Source of the DNA: Molossus alvarezi
Lineage: Eukaryota > Chordata > Mammalia > Chiroptera > Molossidae
Reading direction: 5' to 3'
DNA length: 64,000 nt
Assembly: GCA_037176705.1 (NCBI GenBank)
Contig: JBAWUJ010000125.1
Coordinates: forward strand, 62,001 to 126,000
Part shown: positions 20,697 to 34,601 of the stretch, in pieces
Layout: every line of letters begins with the position of its first letter
Position numbering within the stretch: position 1 is the first letter of the stretch
Notes under the pieces: model-generated
What the model was told of the DNA's origin: nothing
Seen by the model: only the letters and a program-made list of their open reading frames with translations
The model's database searches: none
Made by a program: the position numbers and the translations under genes

Positions 20697-22225
20697 TCCC
20701 TCCTCACGGGCCCGGAAGCCTTCCGTGAGAAACAAACCGCGCGGGCCGGCTCGGCGGCTGGCAGCCGCTCTTCCCTCGCCAGCCCACTGAACATTCTCCA
20801 GGTCGAAAGGGAGAGGGAGATCTCCTCGGCCCTCTCAGGGTCTCTGCCCGGGCCGCCGCCGCCGCAGACTGACGCAAAGCCCGTGAACAGGACGAGAGCA
20901 CGGCGATATTGAAATGTTTTATTGACTGATTCTGTATTTGGATTTGGCCAGAGGCCAAGGGGGGGAGGGGGGAGGGAGCGAGGGAGGTGTGGAGGCCCGT
21001 GTGTGTCTGTGTGCGAGGGAGGGAGGGAGTGTCTGTGCGTGTGTGCCTCTCTCCGGCCCGCTTCCGGGTCTGCCCGCAGAACCGCGGTCACGCGATCGAG
21101 GCACCGAACGAGCGAGGACGACTTGCGGGGGACGCGAGACCGCGCCGGTTGCCTGGGCGACCGGAGAGACAGGTTGCCCGGCACCGGACTTGGCCGCTGC
21201 AACGGACAGCGACCGGGTCCACCAGTGGACCGGATCTCTAACGGGCCGTGACTGGGCGCTGCTGTGTCAGTGTGTGTGGGGGGGGGGCGGGGCGGTGTGC
21301 GTGTCCGTGGGGGTGCGTGTGTGTGTGTGTCAGGGTGGGGGGGGCGAGGCCGGCTGGGGTTGGCCTGGTGTGCTGGGGGCTGGGCGGGCGCGGGCGGATC
21401 AGGCAATAACTATGAACACGTTGATTTGATGGACTTATGTTTCAAAAGTACTTATTTGACCTAAGACACGACAGTCCCTACCTCTCTGAAAACAGTTGCA
21501 GTGTGCACCAGGACCGTTTCCACTCCTGTGGATGGTTGACGTACCGGCGGCGCCGGCCCAAACCCCAGGCCACCGGGGTCCGGCTTCGCTGCCCGCAGCA
21601 GGTGTCCTCCGCCGGAACCGAGATCGCACAGAGAAGCTGCCTCCTCGCTCCGAGGAAATCCCCAAATCCGCCCGGGGATCCGCTTGCCCGCCTGACCTTC
21701 CTCGGCACAGGAGGGGCCTAGGGGAGCAGTCCCTTCCACGACTCCGCGAAATTCCCTGTCCTGCAAGACAGGAGAGCTCTATGAGACTAGGGGGGTAAGA
21801 GAGAGGAGGAGAGGGAGACGGGGGCGGGGCGGGAGAGAGAGACACAGAGAGAGAGAGCGAGCGAGAGAGAGAGAGAGAAGCAGAGAACAGAGGAGAGAAG
21901 ACAAGTGTCCCAAGCACCCTCCCGCTGCCGTGAATCGACCACGAGCCCGGGCTCCCGAGCGCTGGGCCACGCGTCTCCGTGGCCCCGTTAGTCAGGATGC
22001 GATGCGATGCGATGTGATGCGATGCGATCCGGCTGGCCTCACTGTGACGTGTGGCAATCGCGCAGCACCTGCCCGGTGGCGGCTGTGATAAGCTCCGCAC
22101 AGAGGAGGTTGACAGCTGGCCGGGTCGGCGCACAGGGGGATGGGCCGTCAGGACGGGGGCGGGGCGAAGGGGGCGGGGCCGCGGCCGCCCTGAATGGTGG
22201 CAATTAGCAGCACACCTGCGCCCCG
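20697..22225. promoter_or_regulatory. CpG-island-like promoter block, unit 4
   Basis: C-type version with a TTTGGATTTGG change, a shorter first G-tract and an expanded G-run in the GT/G tract. Twin GC boxes at 22155-22180. Confidence 0.65.
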
Positions 22226-23113
22226 GGGAAAAGGAAGGCGGTGTGTAGGAGCAGGGTAGGGGCAAATGACACGCGGCAGTACCTGCCATGAAAACTACTT
22301 TCACGGGTCTGAGAAATGCAGGTGGGGGCCTCATCCCTTACACTTACTTCTTGACACCTGTGTCGCGTGGAAACAAAATCCACGTGAATCGGCCTCTCCG
22401 AGCTGTGTCGTCCGTTTGCTTCTCCTCTTTACACATGTCCACTTTTCCCAGACAAAAAGGGGGTTTGGTGGACTGAAGAGGGTGACGGAGGGATTCCTGG
22501 CAGGACACCGCGAACCACTCCTGTGGCGGCGGGCCCCGAACCGGCGGGGCAACCCCCCCAAAAGTCCCGCCCTAGGCGAGCGCCCCCCTCCACCCGTGTG
22601 TTTGGGCCGCCGCCCCGACAACCCACCAAGCTCCAGTCCGATGGAAAAGCGGCAGATGTGTTCCACGGGACACCCCTCTACTGCTCGGCCCGCCTGCCTC
22701 CAGCTTCCCATGGGCCGGGGGCCCTACCCTTTGGGCACTGTGAAGCTTTCGCCCCCACTCCTCCCCTTGCCTGGCGCTGGAATCTCTGCCAAGGGCAAGT
22801 GGTGCGGCTGGGCGAGGAGGAGGCCTACTAAGGAAACTTGCCTGCCGTCAACCCCTCCTTCCTGTTCTCCCGTGGGGAATCTTGGTGTGACTCCACATTG
22901 CTTCTTGAAGCAGTGAGTGTGTGGGGAAAGCCAAAGAGAATAAACTCATGAGGTGTTGCAGAGTTCCCTCTTCCCGCTCCCTCCTGCCCTCCCACTTGAC
23001 CATACCCCCTGCCCCCCTCCCACTCCCTCTCAAAGGCCGCCTGTGATGAAAATGGGACCTGCACCGCCGCTCACAGACACCAGAGAGGTGTGACTGGACG
23101 ATCCCCTGAATCA

Positions 23114-23127
23114 CCGGCAGAGGGCTG
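23114..23127 (+). promoter_or_regulatory. CTCF-like binding motif, unit 5
   Basis: Unchanged core, 5732 bases after the unit 4 copy. Confidence 0.6.
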
Positions 23128-23829
23128 TCCCCAGCCTGGATCTTTGTGTTCTCATGGGGAAGGAGGTGGAGGAGACACTGCACATAACATCTGCTTTCCG
23201 CTCGCTCCGTGAATTTATTGCAACGTGAGTGCAAGTGAATGGAGCACAACCTGAACTCATGCACATTTATTACGGAAACGGAGCGAGCCCACCTACGCGT
23301 CTGGCCTAGGAAGCACAGGCAGGCTGTCAGCTCATCTAAAGAGCCTTTTCTGCCTCACATCCCCTTCTGTCTGGAAGTTTTTGTGTTTGAGTTCCTCGCC
23401 TAGATATTCCTGGTGCAGTTGGACTCCAAAAGTCTCCCCTTTTCTTTGGTCTATTCCTGGGAAGGACCTGCCTCTTTTGTCGCTTGGTTGCTTGGTTGCT
23501 TGGTCCATTCCTTTACACTCTTCTTTCCTCCTTCCTCTCTCCCTCCCTCCCTCCCTGCTGTCCCAACAACTTCAGGATGAGTGGTGTCTGAATTCTCCCC
23601 CTCTCCCCTTCCGTGCCCCCTCCTCTGCTGCACACTTCTGTGACAAATAGAGTCTGTTGGCCTGGTTCTCAAGACAAGGCCCTGCTAAACACGTCCCGCA
23701 AAGCTCTTTGGCTCTGTTTAACTTTCCTGCCTCGGTTTCTCCGTTCCTCTTCTCCCAGAATTATCCTGCCATTTCAGTGTCCAACTGCAAATCAAGGAAA
23801 TACCCTCGGGTGAGGATTAACTGAAGAAC

Positions 23830-23976
23830 CAGCACCAGCAGCAGCAGCAGCACCAGCAGCGGCAGCAGCGGCAGCAGCAGCTGCAGCAGAAGCACCACCA
23901 ACACCAGGACCCGCACCAGCACCAGCACCAGCACCAGCACCAGCACCAGCACCAGCACCAGCACCAGCAACAACAA
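23830..23976 (+). repeat. CAG/CACCAG minisatellite, unit 5
   Basis: Nine CACCAG, 147 bases. Confidence 0.9.
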
Positions 23977-26434
23977 AGAATGACTCAAAAAACTCATCAG
24001 ACTCAAAGATTACACCTCAGGTCCTGGGGTGAATTCTGTGGAAGGCCAGGAGACAAATAGGGGACCCTCTCTGACACATGCAGGAACTCCCTGACTTTCA
24101 AAGAGAGGGATTTTTGATGTCCTGACTTGTTTCTAGGTTCTCATTGCAGGGTAGTAAATATAAACATCACCTACGACCTCAGATCTGAACCCTTTTAAGA
24201 ACACACAGTTCACTGGCATCTAGGACATATGTTCACATCCCCCTCCTGGGGTCCACTCCTTTGGGGTGATGTTTCAAACAACCCCTGGATCACGACTTAG
24301 GAGTCAGGGCTCTCCGGAGGAGAGTACCGTGTGTGTGCGCGCGTGTGCGCGTAGCAGGGGCCACATACACATAGGAACACAGGCGAGCTCAGGGGAGGCC
24401 TGTGTAGTGGCCTCACAGACCCAGAGACCTACACTAAACTCACTGATGGTCCAAATTACAAAGGTGTTAACTAAATTCACTTGATGGGGGGTTGCCCATG
24501 TCCTAGGCCCGGACCTACCCTTGGAAATCGGTGGTCGGAGGGAGGATCGGTGTGTCCTGTCTGTCCAGTTCAGTGCTCACCATCCATCCATCCACCCACC
24601 CACCCAACCATCTCTCCATCCATCCATGTGAAGGGTACCTAAAGGTGAGTTACCAAAATCGTCAGCTGGAGCACAGTGTTTCAGTACGAGTGTGCTTGTT
24701 GTTACCGAGACACAGGGTTACTGAGTCCATTCATCCCCTACCAGGCCTCCCTGGACCCTCATCACTCCACACCGGCGTTTGGCCTGGGGAATCTATGACG
24801 CCGAGATGGACTCTTTAACTTCTCCTTGGATGCCCTGCACTTGCACCCCTAAACCGCCACCGCTCACCACCACCACCACCACCACCACCACCCAACCGCC
24901 ACCTCACCCCCACCCACACCCTGCCCTTTCTCAGAGGGTGGAGGGCAGTTTTCGGCTTTGGCACATGGAGGCGAACTCTTTCAGCTCCAGACTGACCCTG
25001 CTCCCTTCCTGCAGCTTGGAATCAGTGGCCTAAGTGTGGGGGAGTTGTAGAAGCCTCAGGCAAAGTCCCAGGCTCTCTGCATTTGAATCAAGCCATTGCT
25101 GTTCCCTTGGAATAAGTGGCCCTGGCCTTCCCTTCCCACCCCCTAACCCCACCCCCACTCCCCAGGCCCAGCCCAGGCCAGGCCACCTTGCTTAGGCCCA
25201 TGCCTGTCTTTCTGGAAAAGAGCAGGGTAGGGTTTTCATCCTAAGTTCTGCAGCAGGCCTCTGGGCCTCAGAAAATTCACGCATTGGGTGCCTGCGTGCC
25301 TGCCCGTGTGTGACTTGGGGAAGAAAGAGCAGGGACTACAGGGCCGTGGGCATGTGGGAGCTCTCTGTACAACTTCCTCAGTCTTGCCCTGAGCCCCAAA
25401 GGGCTCTAGCCAGAGAGGGAGGGAGGGAGGGAGGAAAGAGAGAAGCAAGAAAAAGAACACATACGTACAGCCTATTGAGAAAGAAGCACAAAGACCCACC
25501 TCCAGGTACTGAGGATGCCATTGTAATATTCTGAAGGGAAAAGGAGCAAAGGAAAGGCCAACTCTTCTAGGCTGGCTCCGGGGCGAGGTCAGCCACTGCC
25601 CCTGTGTGTTCTCCCCGGGGCCACCAGACATAAGCTACAAAGCGATCTACACATGGCTGCCTTCTGTGCTGGTCTTGGAGGTGCCTAGGCAATGTCAAGC
25701 TGGGGCCCAACGCTGGCTGCTACTACTGCCAGGCCTGGGGCCAGTGAGCCAGAGGAGGTATGGGGCTCGCTGAGGCCAGGTGTTGTTGGTTTCAGAGAAT
25801 TTAGGACCTCGTGAAGCGGGAGCCAAGACAGGCCAATCCTAGGGAAAAATCAATGGACACCGCTTGGGTGGGCCTGAATGGGCCGTGGGGCGGGGCCTCA
25901 GGCAATCACCAGGGTGGCCCAGACAGTGGGTGCTAGGTCACCAGAGTCCCAGGGACGGTGCGCGCCCGCCCACCGGGCTGCCTGCCCCGCCAGGGAAGGG
26001 CTCACCCATGGAACAGCAGCCTCCACCAGCACGTGTGCCTGGGACAAAGCTGCCCCTCCAGCTCTCACCCCAATGCCAAAGGACTGACTCAGTTCTTCCC
26101 AGGGATGTCTCTGGTGCCTTTCAAGCTGCCGCTGTCCCTCCCTGCCACCCACCCCCACTCTGCAGCCCGCAGAAAGAGGGTCCCCGGAGCTCCGTGCGTG
26201 GGCAGGCCCTTTCAAAGGAACTGCCTGGGACCCCGGCAGCCTCAGCCTGGACCTCGATCCCCGGTGGTTTGCACAGCCACAAGGGATGGGGACGTCTCTT
26301 CCTGGTACTGGGATCCTGAGCTGGGTGGGGGCCCGGGGTGGGAAGGGAAACCCTTGCTCCTCAGGGAGGATGTTCCCAGTCGAGGTATCCCTCCTGATGT
26401 CTCACTACACTCTTAGGTCTCCCACCAGATCGTC

Positions 26435-27963
26435 TCCCTCCTCACGGGCCCGGAAGCCTTCCGTGAGAAACAAACCGCGCGGGCCGGCTCGGCGGCTGGC
26501 AGCCGCTCTTCCCTCGCCAGCCCACTGAACATTCTCCAGGTCGAAAGGGAGAGGGAGATCTCCTCGGCCCTCTCAGGGTCTCTGCCCGGGCCGCCGCCGC
26601 CGCAGACTGACGCAAAGCCCGTGAACAGGACGAGAGCACGGCGATATTGAAATGTTTTATTGACTGATTCTGTATTTGTATTTGGCCAGAGGCCAAGGGG
26701 GGGAGGGGTGGAGGGAGCGAGGGAGGTGTGGAGGCCCGTGTGTGTCTGTGTGCGAGGGAGGGAGGGAGTGTCTGTGCGTGTGTGCCTCTCTCCGGCCCGC
26801 TTCCGGGTCTGCCCGCAGAACCGCGGTCACGCGATCGAGGCACCGAACGAGCGAGGACGACTTGCGGGGGACGCGAGACCGCGCCGGTTGCCTGGGCGAC
26901 CGGAGAGACAGGTTGCCCGGCACCGGACTTGGCCGCTGCAACGGACAGCGACCGGGTCCACCAGTGGACCGGATCTCTAACGGGCCGTGACTGGGCGCTG
27001 CTGTGTCAGTGTGTGTGTGGGGGGGCGGGGCGGTGTGCGTGTCCGTGGGGGTGCGTGTGTGTGTGTGTCAGGGTGGGGGGGGCGAGGCCGGCTGGGGTTG
27101 GCCTGGTGTGCTGGGGGCTGGGCGGGCGCGGGCGGATCAGGCAATAACTATGAACACGTTGATTTGATGGACTTATGTTTCAAAAGTACTTATTTGACCT
27201 AAGACACGACAGTCCCTACCTCTCTGAAAACAGTTGCAGTGTGCACCAGGACCGTTTCCACTCCTGTGGATGGTTGACGTACCGGCGGCGCCGGCCCAAA
27301 CCCCAGGCCACCGGGGTCCGGCTTCGCTGCCCGCAGCAGGTGTCCTCCGCCGGAACCGAGATCGCACAGAGAAGCTGCCTCCTCGCTCCGAGGAAATCCC
27401 CAAATCCGCCCGGGGATCCGCTTGCCCGCCTGACCTTCCTCGGCACAGGAGGGGCCTAGGGGAGCAGTCCCTTCCACGACTCCGCGAAATTCCCTGTCCT
27501 GCAAGACAGGAGAGCTCTATGAGACTAGGGGGGTAAGAGAGAGGAGGAGAGGGAGACGGGGGCGGGGCGGGAGAGAGAGACACAGAGAGAGAGAGCGAGC
27601 GAGAGAGAGAGAGAGAAGCAGAGAACAGAGGAGAGAAGACAAGTGTCCCAAGCACCCTCCCGCTGCCGTGAATCGACCACGAGCCCGGGCTCCCGAGCGC
27701 TGGGCCACGCGTCTCCGTGGCCCCGTTAGTCAGGATGCGATGCGATGCGATGTGATGCGATGCGATCCGGCTGGCCTCACTGTGACGTGTGGCAATCGCG
27801 CAGCACCTGCCCGGTGGCGGCTGTGATAAGCTCCGCACAGAGGAGGTTGACAGCTGGCCGGGTCGGCGCACAGGGGGATGGGCCGTCAGGACGGGGGCGG
27901 GGCGAAGGGGGCGGGGCCGCGGCCGCCCTGAATGGTGGCAATTAGCAGCACACCTGCGCCCCG
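26435..27963. promoter_or_regulatory. CpG-island-like promoter block, unit 5
   Basis: A-type version apart from a T at 26709 interrupting the second G-run. Twin GC boxes at 27893-27918. Confidence 0.65.
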
Positions 27964-28851
27964 GGGAAAAGGAAGGCGGTGTGTAGGAGCAGGGTAGGGG
28001 CAAATGACACGCGGCAGTACCTGCCATGAAAACTACTTTCACGGGTCTGAGAAATGCAGGTGGGGGCCTCATCCCTTACACTTACTTCTTGACACCTGTG
28101 TCGCGTGGAAACAAAATCCACGTGAATCGGCCTCTCCGAGCTGTGTCGTCCGTTTGCTTCTCCTCTTTACACATGTCCACTTTTCCCAGACAAAAAGGGG
28201 GTTTGGTGGACTGAAGAGGGTGACGGAGGGATTCCTGGCAGGACACCGCGAACCACTCCTGTGGCGGCGGGCCCCGAACCGGCGGGGCAACCCCCCCAAA
28301 AGTCCCGCCCTAGGCGAGCGCCCCCCTCCACCCGTGTGTTTGGGCCGCCGCCCCGACAACCCACCAAGCTCCAGTCCGATGGAAAAGCGGCAGATGTGTT
28401 CCACGGGACACCCCTCTACTGCTCGGCCCGCCTGCCTCCAGCTTCCCATGGGCCGGGGGCCCTACCCTTTGGGCACTGTGAAGCTTTCGCCCCCACTCCT
28501 CCCCTTGCCTGGCGCTGGAATCTCTGCCAAGGGCAAGTGGTGCGGCTGGGCGAGGAGGAGGCCTACTAAGGAAACTTGCCTGCCGTCAACCCCTCCTTCC
28601 TGTTCTCCCGTGGGGAATCTTGGTGTGACTCCACATTGCTTCTTGAAGCAGTGAGTGTGTGGGGAAAGCCAAAGAGAATAAACTCATGAGGTGTTGCAGA
28701 GTTCCCTCTTCCCGCTCCCTCCTGCCCTCCCACTTGACCATACCCCCTGCCCCCCTCCCACTCCCTCTCAAAGGCCGCCTGTGATGAAAATGGGACCTGC
28801 ACCGCCGCTCACAGACACCAGAGAGGTGTGACTGGACGATCCCCTGAATCA

Positions 28852-28865
28852 CCGGCAGAGGGCTG
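28852..28865 (+). promoter_or_regulatory. CTCF-like binding motif, unit 6
   Basis: Unchanged core, 5738 bases after the unit 5 copy. Confidence 0.6.
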
Positions 28866-29567
28866 TCCCCAGCCTGGATCTTTGTGTTCTCATGGGGAAG
28901 GAGGTGGAGGAGACACTGCACATAACATCTGCTTTCCGCTCGCTCCGTGAATTTATTGCAACGTGAGTGCAAGTGAATGGAGCACAACCTGAACTCATGC
29001 ACATTTATTACGGAAACGGAGCGAGCCCACCTACGCGTCTGGCCTAGGAAGCACAGGCAGGCTGTCAGCTCATCTAAAGAGCCTTTTCTGCCTCACATCC
29101 CCTTCTGTCTGGAAGTTTTTGTGTTTGAGTTCCTCGCCTAGATATTCCTGGTGCAGTTGGACTCCAAAAGTCTCCCCTTTTCTTTGGTCTATTCCTGGGA
29201 AGGACCTGCCTCTTTTGTCGCTTGGTTGCTTGGTTGCTTGGTCCATTCCTTTACACTCTTCTTTCCTCCTTCCTCTCTCCCTCCCTCCCTCCCTGCTGTC
29301 CCAACAACTTCAGGATGAGTGGTGTCTGAATTCTCCCCCTCTCCCCTTCCGTGCCCCCTCCTCTGCTGCACACTTCTGTGACAAATAGAGTCTGTTGGCC
29401 TGGTTCTCAAGACAAGGCCCTGCTAAACACGTCCCGCAAAGCTCTTTGGCTCTGTTTAACTTTCCTGCCTCGGTTTCTCCGTTCCTCTTCTCCCAGAATT
29501 ATCCTGCCATTTCAGTGTCCAACTGCAAATCAAGGAAATACCCTCGGGTGAGGATTAACTGAAGAAC

Positions 29568-29714
29568 CAGCACCAGCAGCAGCAGCAGCACCAGCAGCGG
29601 CAGCAGCGGCAGCAGCAGCTGCAGCAGAAGCACCACCAACACCAGGACCCGCACCAGCACCAGCACCAGCACCAGCACCAGCACCAGCACCAGCACCAGC
29701 ACCAGCAACAACAA
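29568..29714 (+). repeat. CAG/CACCAG minisatellite, unit 6
   Basis: Nine CACCAG, 147 bases. Confidence 0.9.
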
Positions 29715-32172
29715 AGAATGACTCAAAAAACTCATCAGACTCAAAGATTACACCTCAGGTCCTGGGGTGAATTCTGTGGAAGGCCAGGAGACAAATAGGG
29801 GACCCTCTCTGACACATGCAGGAACTCCCTGACTTTCAAAGAGAGGGATTTTTGATGTCCTGACTTGTTTCTAGGTTCTCATTGCAGGGTAGTAAATATA
29901 AACATCACCTACGACCTCAGATCTGAACCCTTTTAAGAACACACAGTTCACTGGCATCTAGGACATATGTTCACATCCCCCTCCTGGGGTCCACTCCTTT
30001 GGGGTGATGTTTCAAACAACCCCTGGATCACGACTTAGGAGTCAGGGCTCTCCGGAGGAGAGTACCGTGTGTGTGCGCGCGTGTGCGCGTAGCAGGGGCC
30101 ACATACACATAGGAACACAGGCGAGCTCAGGGGAGGCCTGTGTAGTGGCCTCACAGACCCAGAGACCTACACTAAACTCACTGATGGTCCAAATTACAAA
30201 GGTGTTAACTAAATTCACTTGATGGGGGGTTGCCCATGTCCTAGGCCCGGACCTACCCTTGGAAATCGGTGGTCGGAGGGAGGATCGGTGTGTCCTGTCT
30301 GTCCAGTTCAGTGCTCACCATCCATCCATCCACCCACCCACCCAACCATCTCTCCATCCATCCATGTGAAGGGTACCTAAAGGTGAGTTACCAAAATCGT
30401 CAGCTGGAGCACAGTGTTTCAGTACGAGTGTGCTTGTTGTTACCGAGACACAGGGTTACTGAGTCCATTCATCCCCTACCAGGCCTCCCTGGACCCTCAT
30501 CACTCCACACCGGCGTTTGGCCTGGGGAATCTATGACGCCGAGATGGACTCTTTAACTTCTCCTTGGATGCCCTGCACTTGCACCCCTAAACCGCCACCG
30601 CTCACCACCACCACCACCACCACCACCACCCAACCGCCACCTCACCCCCACCCACACCCTGCCCTTTCTCAGAGGGTGGAGGGCAGTTTTTGGCTTTGGC
30701 ACATGGAGGCGAACTCTTTCAGCTCCAGACTGACCCTGCTCCCTTCCTGCAGCTTGGAATCAGTGGCCTAAGTGTGGGGGAGTTGTAGAAGCCTCAGGCA
30801 AAGTCCCAGGCTCTCTGCATTTGAATCAAGCCATTGCTGTTCCCTTGGAATAAGTGGCCCTGGCCTTCCCTTCCCACCCCCTAACCCCACCCCCACTCCC
30901 CAGGCCCAGCCCAGGCCAGGCCACCTTGCTTAGGCCCATGCCTGTCTTTCTGGAAAAGAGCAGGGTAGGGTTTTCATCCTAAGTTCTGCAGCAGGCCTCT
31001 GGGCCTCAGAAAATTCACGCATTGGGTGCCTGCGTGCCTGCCCGTGTGTGACTTGGGGAAGAAAGAGCAGGGACTACAGGGCCGTGGGCATGTGGGAGCT
31101 CTCTGTACAACTTCCTCAGTCTTGCCCTGAGCCCCAAAGGGCTCTAGCCAGAGAGGGAGGGAGGGAGGGAGGAAAGAGAGAAGCAAGAAAAAGAACACAT
31201 ACGTACAGCCTATTGAGAAAGAAGCACAAAGACCCACCTCCAGGTACTGAGGATGCCATTGTAATATTCTGAAGGGAAAAGGAGCAAAGGAAAGGCCAAC
31301 TCTTCTAGGCTGGCTCCGGGGCGAGGTCAGCCACTGCCCCTGTGTGTTCTCCCCGGGGCCACCAGACATAAGCTACAAAGCGATCTACACATGGCTGCCT
31401 TCTGTGCTGGTCTTGGAGGTGCCTAGGCAATGTCAAGCTGGGGCCCAACGCTGGCTGCTACTACTGCCAGGCCTGGGGCCAGTGAGCCAGAGGAGGTATG
31501 GGGCTCGCTGAGGCCAGGTGTTGTTGGTTTCAGAGAATTTAGGACCTCGTGAAGCGGGAGCCAAGACAGGCCAATCCTAGGGAAAAATCAATGGACACCG
31601 CTTGGGTGGGCCTGAATGGGCCGTGGGGCGGGGCCTCAGGCAATCACCAGGGTGGCCCAGACAGTGGGTGCTAGGTCACCAGAGTCCCAGGGACGGTGCG
31701 CGCCCGCCCACCGGGCTGCCTGCCCCGCCAGGGAAGGGCTCACCCATGGAACAGCAGCCTCCACCAGCACGTGTGCCTGGGACAAAGCTGCCCCTCCAGC
31801 TCTCATCCCAATGCCAAAGGACTGACTCAGTTCTTCCCAGGGATGTCTCTGGTGCCTTTCAAGCTGCCGCTGTCCCTCCCTGCCACCCACCCCCACTCTG
31901 CAGCCCGCAGAAAGAGGGTCCCCGGAGCTCCGTGCGTGGGCAGGCCCTTTCAAAGGAACTGCCTGGGACCCCGGCAGCCTCAGCCTGGACCTCGATCCCC
32001 GGTGGTTTGCACAGCCACAAGGGATGGGGACGTCTCTTCCTGGTACTGGGATCCTGAGCTGGGTGGGGGCCCGGGGTGGGAAGGGAAACCCTTGCTCCTC
32101 AGGGAGGATGTTCCCAGTCGAGGTATCCCTCCTGATGTCTCACTACACTCTTAGGTCTCCCACCAGATCGTC

Positions 32173-33699
32173 TCCCTCCTCACGGGCCCGGAAGCCTTCC
32201 GTGAGAAACAAACCGCGCGGGCCGGCTCGGCGGCTGGCAGCCGCTCTTCCCTCGCCAGCCCACTGAACATTCTCCAGGTCAAAAGGGAGGGGGAGATCTC
32301 CTCGGCCCTCTCAGGGTCTCTGCCCCGGCCGCCGCCGCCGCAGACTGACGCAAAGCCCGTGAACAGGACGAGAGCACGGCGATATTGAAATGTTTTATTG
32401 ACTGATTCTGTATTTGTATTTGGCCAGAGGCCAAGGGGGGGAGGGGGGGAGGGAGCGAGGGAGGTGTGGAGGCCCGTGTGTGTCTGTGTGCGAGGGAGGG
32501 AGGGAGTGTCTGTGCGTGTGTGCCTCTCTCCGGCCCGCTTCCGGGTCTGCCCGCAGAACCGCGGTCACGCGATCGAGGCACCGAACGAGCGAGGACGACT
32601 TGCGGGGGACGCGAGACCGCGCCGGTTGCCTGGGCGACCGGAGAGACAGGTTGCCCGGCACCGGACTTGGCCGCTGCAACGGACAGCGACCGGGTCCACC
32701 AGTGGACCGGATCTCTAACGGGCCGTGACTGGGCGCTGCTGTGTCAGTGTGTGTGTGGGGGGGCGGGGCGGTGTGCGTGTCCGTGGGGGTGCGTGTGTGT
32801 GTGTGTCAGGGTGGGGGGGGCGAGGCCGGCTGGGGTTGGCCTGGTGTGCTGGGGGCTGGGCGGGCGCGGGCGGATCAGGCAATAACTATGAACACGTTGA
32901 TTTGATGGACTTATGTTTCAAAAGTACTTATTTGACCTAAGACACGACAGTCCCTACCTCTCTGAAAACAGTTGCAGTGTGCACCAGGACCGTTTCCACT
33001 CCTGTGGATGGTTGACGTACCGGCGGCGCCGGCCCAAACCCCAGGCCACCGGGGTCCGGCTTCGCTGCCCGCAGCAGGTGTCCTCCGCCGGAACCGAGAT
33101 CGCACAGAGAAGCTGCCTCCTCGCTCCGAGGAAATCCCCAAATCCGCCCGGGGATCCGCTTGCCCGCCTGACCTTCCTCGGCACAGGAGGGGCCTAGGGG
33201 AGCAGTCCCTTCCACGACTCCGCGAAATTCCCTGTCCTGCAAGACAGGAGAGCTCTATGAGACTAGGGGGGTGAGAGAGAGGAGGAGAGGGAGACGGGGG
33301 CGGGGCGGGAGAGAGAGACACAGAGAGAGAGAGCGAGCGAGAGAGAGAGAGAAGCAGAGAACAGAGGAGAGAAGACAAGTGTCCCAAGCACCCTCCCGCT
33401 GCCGTGAATCGACCACGAGCCCGGGCTCCCGAGCGCTGGGCCACGCGTCTCCGTGGCCCCGTTAGTCAGGATGCGATGCGATGCGATGTGATGCGATGCG
33501 ATCCGGCTGGCCTCACTGTGACGTGTGGCAATCGCGCAGCACCTGCCCGGTGGCGGCTGTGATAAGCTCCGCACAGAGGAGGTTGACAGCTGGCCGGGTC
33601 GGCGCACAGGGGGATGGGCCGTCAGGACGGGGGCGGGGCGAAGGGGGCGGGGCCGCGGCCGCCCTGAATGGTGGCAATTAGCAGCACACCTGCGCCCCG
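32173..33699. promoter_or_regulatory. CpG-island-like promoter block, unit 6
   Basis: B-type alleles throughout, up to and including the short GA tract. Twin GC boxes at 33629-33654. Confidence 0.65.
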
Positions 33700-34587
33700 G
33701 GGAAAAGGAAGGCGGTGTGTAGGAGCAGGGTAGGGGCAAATGACACGCGGCAGTACCTGCCATGAAAACTACTTTCACGGGTCTGAGAAATGCAGGTGGG
33801 GGCCTCATCCCTTACACTTACTTCTTGACACCTGTGTCGCGTGGAAACAAAATCCACGTGAATCGGCCTCTCCGAGCTGTGTCGTCCGTTTGCTTCTCCT
33901 CTTTACACATGTCCACTTTTCCCAGACAAAAAGGGGGTTTGGTGGACTGAAGAGGGTGACGGAGGGATTCCTGGCAGGACACCGCGAACCACTCCTGTGG
34001 CGGCGGGCCCCGAACCGGCGGGGCAACCCCCCCAAAAGTCCCGCCCTAGGCGAGCGCCCCCCTCCACCCGTGTGTTTGGGCCGCCGCCCCGACAACCCAC
34101 CAAGCTCCAGTCCGATGGAAAAGCGGCAGATGTGTTCCACGGGACACCCCTCTACTGCTCGGCCCGCCTGCCTCCAGCTTCCCATGGGCCGGGGGCCCTA
34201 CCCTTTGGGCACTGTGAAGCTTTCGCCCCCACTCCTCCCCTTGCCTGGCGCTGGAATCTCTGCCAAGGGCAAGTGGTGCGGCTGGGCGAGGAGGAGGCCT
34301 ACTAAGGAAACTTGCCTGCCGTCAACCCCTCCTTCCTGTTCTCCCGTGGGGAATCTTGGTGTGACTCCACATTGCTTCTTGAAGCAGTGAGTGTGTGGGG
34401 AAAGCCAAAGAGAATAAACTCATGAGGTGTTGCAGAGTTCCCTCTTCCCGCTCCCTCCTGCCCTCCCACTTGACCATACCCCCTGCCCCCCTCCCACTCC
34501 CTCTCAAAGGCCGCCTGTGATGAAAATGGGACCTGCACCGCCGCTCACAGACACCAGAGAGGTGTGACTGGACGATCCCCTGAATCA

Positions 34588-34601
34588 CCGGCAGAGGGCT
34601 G
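34588..34601 (+). promoter_or_regulatory. CTCF-like binding motif, unit 7
   Basis: Unchanged core, 5736 bases after the unit 6 copy. Confidence 0.6.

Larger units (their letters stand above)
17021..22752 (+). repeat. Array unit 4 (5732 bp, subtype C)
   Basis: Carries eight CACCAG copies, the lowest number among long-form units, and nine ACC copies. It is marked by TTTGGATTTGG near 20940 (shared only with unit 7), one G fewer in the G-run near 20960-20980, and T-to-G conversion of the GT tract near 21275, which makes a longer G-run shared with units 9, 10 and 11. CpG at the unit-1 2108 equivalent is lost (TTTTTGG). Confidence 0.95.
22753..28490 (+). repeat. Array unit 5 (5738 bp, subtype A)
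   Basis: Closest to unit 1 in its right half but with the long minisatellite (nine CACCAG) and nine ACC copies. The CpG at the unit-1 2108 equivalent is retained (TTTTCGG). Its private mark is a T at 26709 that interrupts the second G-run of the G-rich tract at the start of the CpG-rich block. Confidence 0.95.
28491..34226 (+). repeat. Array unit 6 (5736 bp, mosaic A-B-A)
   Basis: Left part to about 30905 is A type. B alleles run from CTCATCCC at 31806 through GTCAAAAGGG near 32278 and GGTGAGAGAG plus the short GA tract near 33270-33350. A type resumes at CACTTACTTC (base 33820). Nine CACCAG and nine ACC copies. The unit is best read as an A unit that received a B segment of 1.5 to 2.9 kb. 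Confidence 0.95.
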
